DNA of 64,000 nucleotides from CAG-411 sp050875145. Lineage in GTDB: Bacteria > Bacillota > Clostridia > Lachnospirales > Lachnospiraceae. Numbering within the stretch: the first letter of the stretch is position 1; each line of letters starts with the position of its first letter. This document shows positions 61,600 to 64,000 of the stretch, piece after piece. The position numbers and the translations under genes were made by a program. The stretch covers positions 186,001 through 250,000 of the forward strand of contig JBNMLH010000002.1 in the NCBI GenBank assembly GCA_050875145.1. The letters are read 5' to 3'. Below the pieces are notes generated by a model. That model saw only the letters and a list, made by a program, of their open reading frames with translations, searched no databases and had not been told where the DNA came from.

Positions 61600-63015
61600 A
61601 TGGAAATGAGGCTCTATAATACTTTAACCAGAAAAAAAGAAGAGTTTGTACCGATTGAAAAAGGAAAAGTTCGTATGTATGTGTGCGGTCCTACTGTATA
61701 TAACTATATTCATATTGGAAATGCACGTCCTATGATTATATTTGATACAGTGCGCCGCTTTTTTGAGTATAAAGGTTATGAGGTAAATTATGTATCAAAT
61801 TTTACAGATGTAGATGACAAGATTATAAAAAAGGCAGTCGAAGAGGGGGTGAGTGCCCAGGAAATTTCTGAGCGTTATATTAAGGCTGTATTGGAGGATA
61901 TGCAGGCACTTAATATAAAACCAGCAACAAAAAATCCAAAGGCAACAGAAGAAATTGACGGAATGATTGACATGATTTCCACTTTAATTAAGAAAGGGCA
62001 TGCCTACGAAAAGAATGGTACTGTTTATTTTAAAACAAGAAGTTTTAAAGAGTATGGAAAGCTTTCTAAAAAAAATATTGATGATTTAGAGGCTGGGCAT
62101 AGAGAAATTAAAGTTGCAGGAGAGGAAGAAAAAGAAGATTCTTTGGATTTTGTTCTTTGGAAACCGAAAAAAGAAGGAGAACCATCATGGACATCTCCTT
62201 GGAGTGAGGGGCGTCCGGGATGGCATATTGAATGCTCCGTTATGAGTAAGAAATACTTGGGAGAACAGATTGATATCCATGCTGGTGGAGAAGATTTAAT
62301 TTTTCCACATCATGAAAATGAGATTGCACAGAGTGAAGCAGCCAATGGAAAGGAATTTGCTCATTATTGGCTACATAACGGTTTTTTAAATATCAATAAC
62401 GAAAAGATGTCGAAATCAAAAGGAAACTTCTTTACAGTTCGTGATATTGGTGAGAAATATCCGTATGATGTACTTCGTTTCTTTATGTTAAGTGGGGCTC
62501 ATTATCGTATGCCGCTTAATTTTAGCGAAGATTTGATGGAAGCTGCTAAAAATGGTTTAGAGAGAATTAAAGTTGCGGTAGAGCGTTTGGATGATATTGC
62601 TAAAAAGAAGAAAGATTCAGAAGTTTCTGTTCAGGAAAAACAGGTGATAGAAGATTTAAAGAAGCTACAGGTTAAATTTGACACAGCAATGGAGGATGAC
62701 TTTAATACAGCAGATGCGATTTCGGCAGTATTTGAGATGGTTAAATTGGTTAATGTTGGTATTACGGAAGACTCGGATTCTACATTGGCAGAGGAAGCAA
62801 AAAACATTATTGTTACCCTTATGGATGTACTTGGAGTGCCAGTGGAGCCAGTCAAAGAAATATTAGATACAGAAATAGAACAATTGATTGAAGAACGTCA
62901 GAATGCCAGAAAAAATAAAAATTTCCAACGTGCAGATGAGATTCGTGATATTTTGTTAGAAAAAGGAATTGTGTTAAAAGATACAAGAGAGGGCGTAAAA
63001 TGGACGAGAGCATAA
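61600..63015 (+). CDS. cysS: Cysteinyl-tRNA synthetase
   Basis: Class I synthetase, 471 residues. MYVCGPTVYNYIHIGNARP has the zinc Cys and HIGH motif; GWHIECSVMSKKYLG and DIHAGGEDLIFPHHENEIAQSE carry the other zinc ligands; EKMSKSKGNF is the KMSKS loop; a DALR helical domain follows. ATG 61600 sits 8 nt after AGAAGGG; ATG 61594 and TTG/ATG at 61567 are less well placed. The next gene overlaps its end by 16 nt. Confidence 0.96.
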   Translation: MEMRLYNTLTRKKEEFVPIEKGKVRMYVCGPTVYNYIHIGNARPMIIFDTVRRFFEYKGYEVNYVSNFTDVDDKIIKKAVEEGVSAQEISERYIKAVLEDMQALNIKPATKNPKATEEIDGMIDMISTLIKKGHAYEKNGTVYFKTRSFKEYGKLSKKNIDDLEAGHREIKVAGEEEKEDSLDFVLWKPKKEGEPSWTSPWSEGRPGWHIECSVMSKKYLGEQIDIHAGGEDLIFPHHENEIAQSEAANGKEFAHYWLHNGFLNINNEKMSKSKGNFFTVRDIGEKYPYDVLRFFMLSGAHYRMPLNFSEDLMEAAKNGLERIKVAVERLDDIAKKKKDSEVSVQEKQVIEDLKKLQVKFDTAMEDDFNTADAISAVFEMVKLVNVGITEDSDSTLAEEAKNIIVTLMDVLGVPVEPVKEILDTEIEQLIEERQNARKNKNFQRADEIRDILLEKGIVLKDTREGVKWTRA

Positions 63016-63455
63016 AATGGCAGAAAGAAGATTTGGTTACGCAAATACAGGAAGCCTTTTCTTTAAAAGAACATTCAGCTGATCAGTATTCTCCGTTGGC
63101 ATTGGCATATATTGGAGATGGAATTTATGATTTGATTATTCGTACTATGGTTGTAGAACGTGGAAATGCTAGAGCTAATAAGCTTCATCATACGGTAAGT
63201 AGTATGGTGAAGGCTTCTGCCCAGGCAGAGATGATACACAAAATCGAACCCATTTTGTCAGAAGAGGAGAAAGCAGTGTATCATAGAGGTAGAAATGCAA
63301 AGTCTTATACAAAAGCTAAAAATGCAAGCATGATTGATTATCGTCATGCAACGGGATTTGAAGCTTTGATGGGATATTTGTACTTGGAACATCGGATGGA
63401 GCGAATTATCGAATTGGTAAAATATAGCTTGGAGGATAGAGAAGAACATGCATAG
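63000..63455 (+). CDS. mrnC: Mini-ribonuclease III
   Basis: 151 residues: a lone RNase III catalytic domain without dsRNA-binding domain. SPLALAYIGDGIYDLIIRTMVVERGN carries the catalytic Asp; AKSYTKAKNASMIDYRHATGFEALMGYLYLEH the other acidic residues (Glu near 122). It matures 23S rRNA in Bacillus. Overlaps cysS by 16 nt and rlmB by 8 nt: a tight operon, in the conserved Firmicute order. Confidence 0.95.
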   Translation: MDESIKWQKEDLVTQIQEAFSLKEHSADQYSPLALAYIGDGIYDLIIRTMVVERGNARANKLHHTVSSMVKASAQAEMIHKIEPILSEEEKAVYHRGRNAKSYTKAKNASMIDYRHATGFEALMGYLYLEHRMERIIELVKYSLEDREEHA

Positions 63456-64000
63456 TGAAGAATTGACAATAGAAGGAAGAAATGCAGTGATTGAAGCGTT
63501 TCGGTCAGGAAAAACAATAGATAAGATATTTGTTTTGGATGGCTGTCAGGATGGTCCAATTCGGACAATAACAAGAGAAGCAAGAAAACATGATACGATT
63601 ATCCAGTATGTAAAAAAAGAAAGACTGGATCAGATGTCACAGACGGGAAAGCATCAGGGAGTAATTGCACATGCAGCAGCATATGAATACGCAGAAATTG
63701 ATGATATGTTTGCATTGGCAGAGAAAAAAGGAGAGGCTCCATTTATTATTTTGCTAGATAATATTGAGGACCCACATAATTTGGGTGCAATTATACGAAC
63801 CGCAAATCAGGCGGGTGCACATGGAGTGATTATTCCAAAACGACATGCGGTAGGACTTACGGCAACAGTTGCCCGAACATCAGCAGGAGCACTCAACTAT
63901 ACGCCAGTTGCTAAGGTTACCAATATGGCTGCTACGATTGAACAGTTAAAAGAACGCGGTATGTGGTTTGTTTGTGCAGATATGGATGGTGAGGTCATGT
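63448..64000 (+). CDS. rlmB: 23S rRNA (guanosine-2'-O)-methyltransferase RlmB family, cut by window end
   Basis: I translated about 184 residues from ATG 63448; the frame is open at the last base. It starts MHSEELTIEGRNAVIEAFRS, typical of the SpoU substrate-binding domain, followed by the SpoU fold motif LLDNIEDPHNLGAIIRTANQ and the next motif ARTSAGALNYTP. This family methylates a ribose in 23S rRNA. The final knot motif lies outside the window. Overlaps mrnC. Confidence 0.93.
   Translation, partial: MHSEELTIEGRNAVIEAFRSGKTIDKIFVLDGCQDGPIRTITREARKHDTIIQYVKKERLDQMSQTGKHQGVIAHAAAYEYAEIDDMFALAEKKGEAPFIILLDNIEDPHNLGAIIRTANQAGAHGVIIPKRHAVGLTATVARTSAGALNYTPVAKVTNMAATIEQLKERGMWFVCADMDGEVM

Overview
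The window is AT-rich, densely coded chromosomal DNA from a Gram-positive, anaerobic, spore-forming Firmicute. Several things together point to Lachnospiraceae (Clostridia): a class 1B dihydroorotate dehydrogenase pair (pyrK/pyrD), an rnfCDGEAB ferredoxin:NAD+ oxidoreductase operon, SpoIIID, a PdaB-type spore deacetylase, a Csp-like subtilase, a large PT-linked starch-degrading amylase and many AGGAGG ribosome-binding sites. I cannot fix the genus. I see no phage, insertion sequence, integrase, rRNA operon or CRISPR array; this is mostly core and niche-adaptation chromosome.

Layout. 1-3.6 kb: the end of a pyrimidine operon (pyrC, pyrF, pyrK, pyrD). 3.8-6.9 kb: two envelope proteins, a secreted Treponema Tp47-like protein and a membrane-anchored polysaccharide deacetylase. 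7-11.4 kb: metabolism (glycerol-1-phosphate dehydrogenase, ThrH, peptidase T, an RNase H-fold nuclease). 11.6-17.8 kb: a YesM/YesN-type two-component system followed without an obvious terminator by six unrecognised genes, mostly membrane or lipoprotein. 18-18.9 kb: spoIIID and a secreted CHAP-like protein. 19.2-26.1 kb: the Rnf operon and an AraC-type regulator whose receiver domain has lost its phosphorylation residues. 26.1-30.1 kb: an orphan FliD-like gene, then rpmG-secE-nusG-rplK-rplA. 30.1-34.2 kb: nadB-nadC, a PdaB-like deacetylase and a small secreted repeat protein. 34.4-38.1 kb: a 1232-residue MalS-like amylase whose C-terminal repeats match that small protein. 38.5-43 kb: cytidylate-kinase-like protein, gltX, a UvrD-like helicase. 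43-46 kb (minus strand): DUF1292 protein, LytR-CpsA-Psr protein and a polyprenyl glycosylphosphotransferase. 46.2-49.6 kb: HtrA protease and an unusual ClpX. 49.6-54.9 kb: AraC regulator, Csp-like protease, two small proteins, hisC, a lone receiver. 55-58 kb: tRNA-Val and tRNA-Met, a SulP transporter, ispF. 58.2-61.2 kb (minus): a PAS3-GGDEF2-EAL protein. 61.6-64 kb: cysS-mrnC-rlmB, the last cut by the window end.

No single new defence-type or biosynthetic system is evident. The strongest candidates for undescribed biology are the two-component system with its orphan envelope genes (11.6-17.8 kb), the Cys motif plus charged tail on RnfE together with the adjacent degenerate-receiver regulator, the ClpX variant that lacks the usual RKH loop, and the pair of secreted genes that share a tyrosine-rich repeat. 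Protein families are called from remembered motifs and were not checked by database search.
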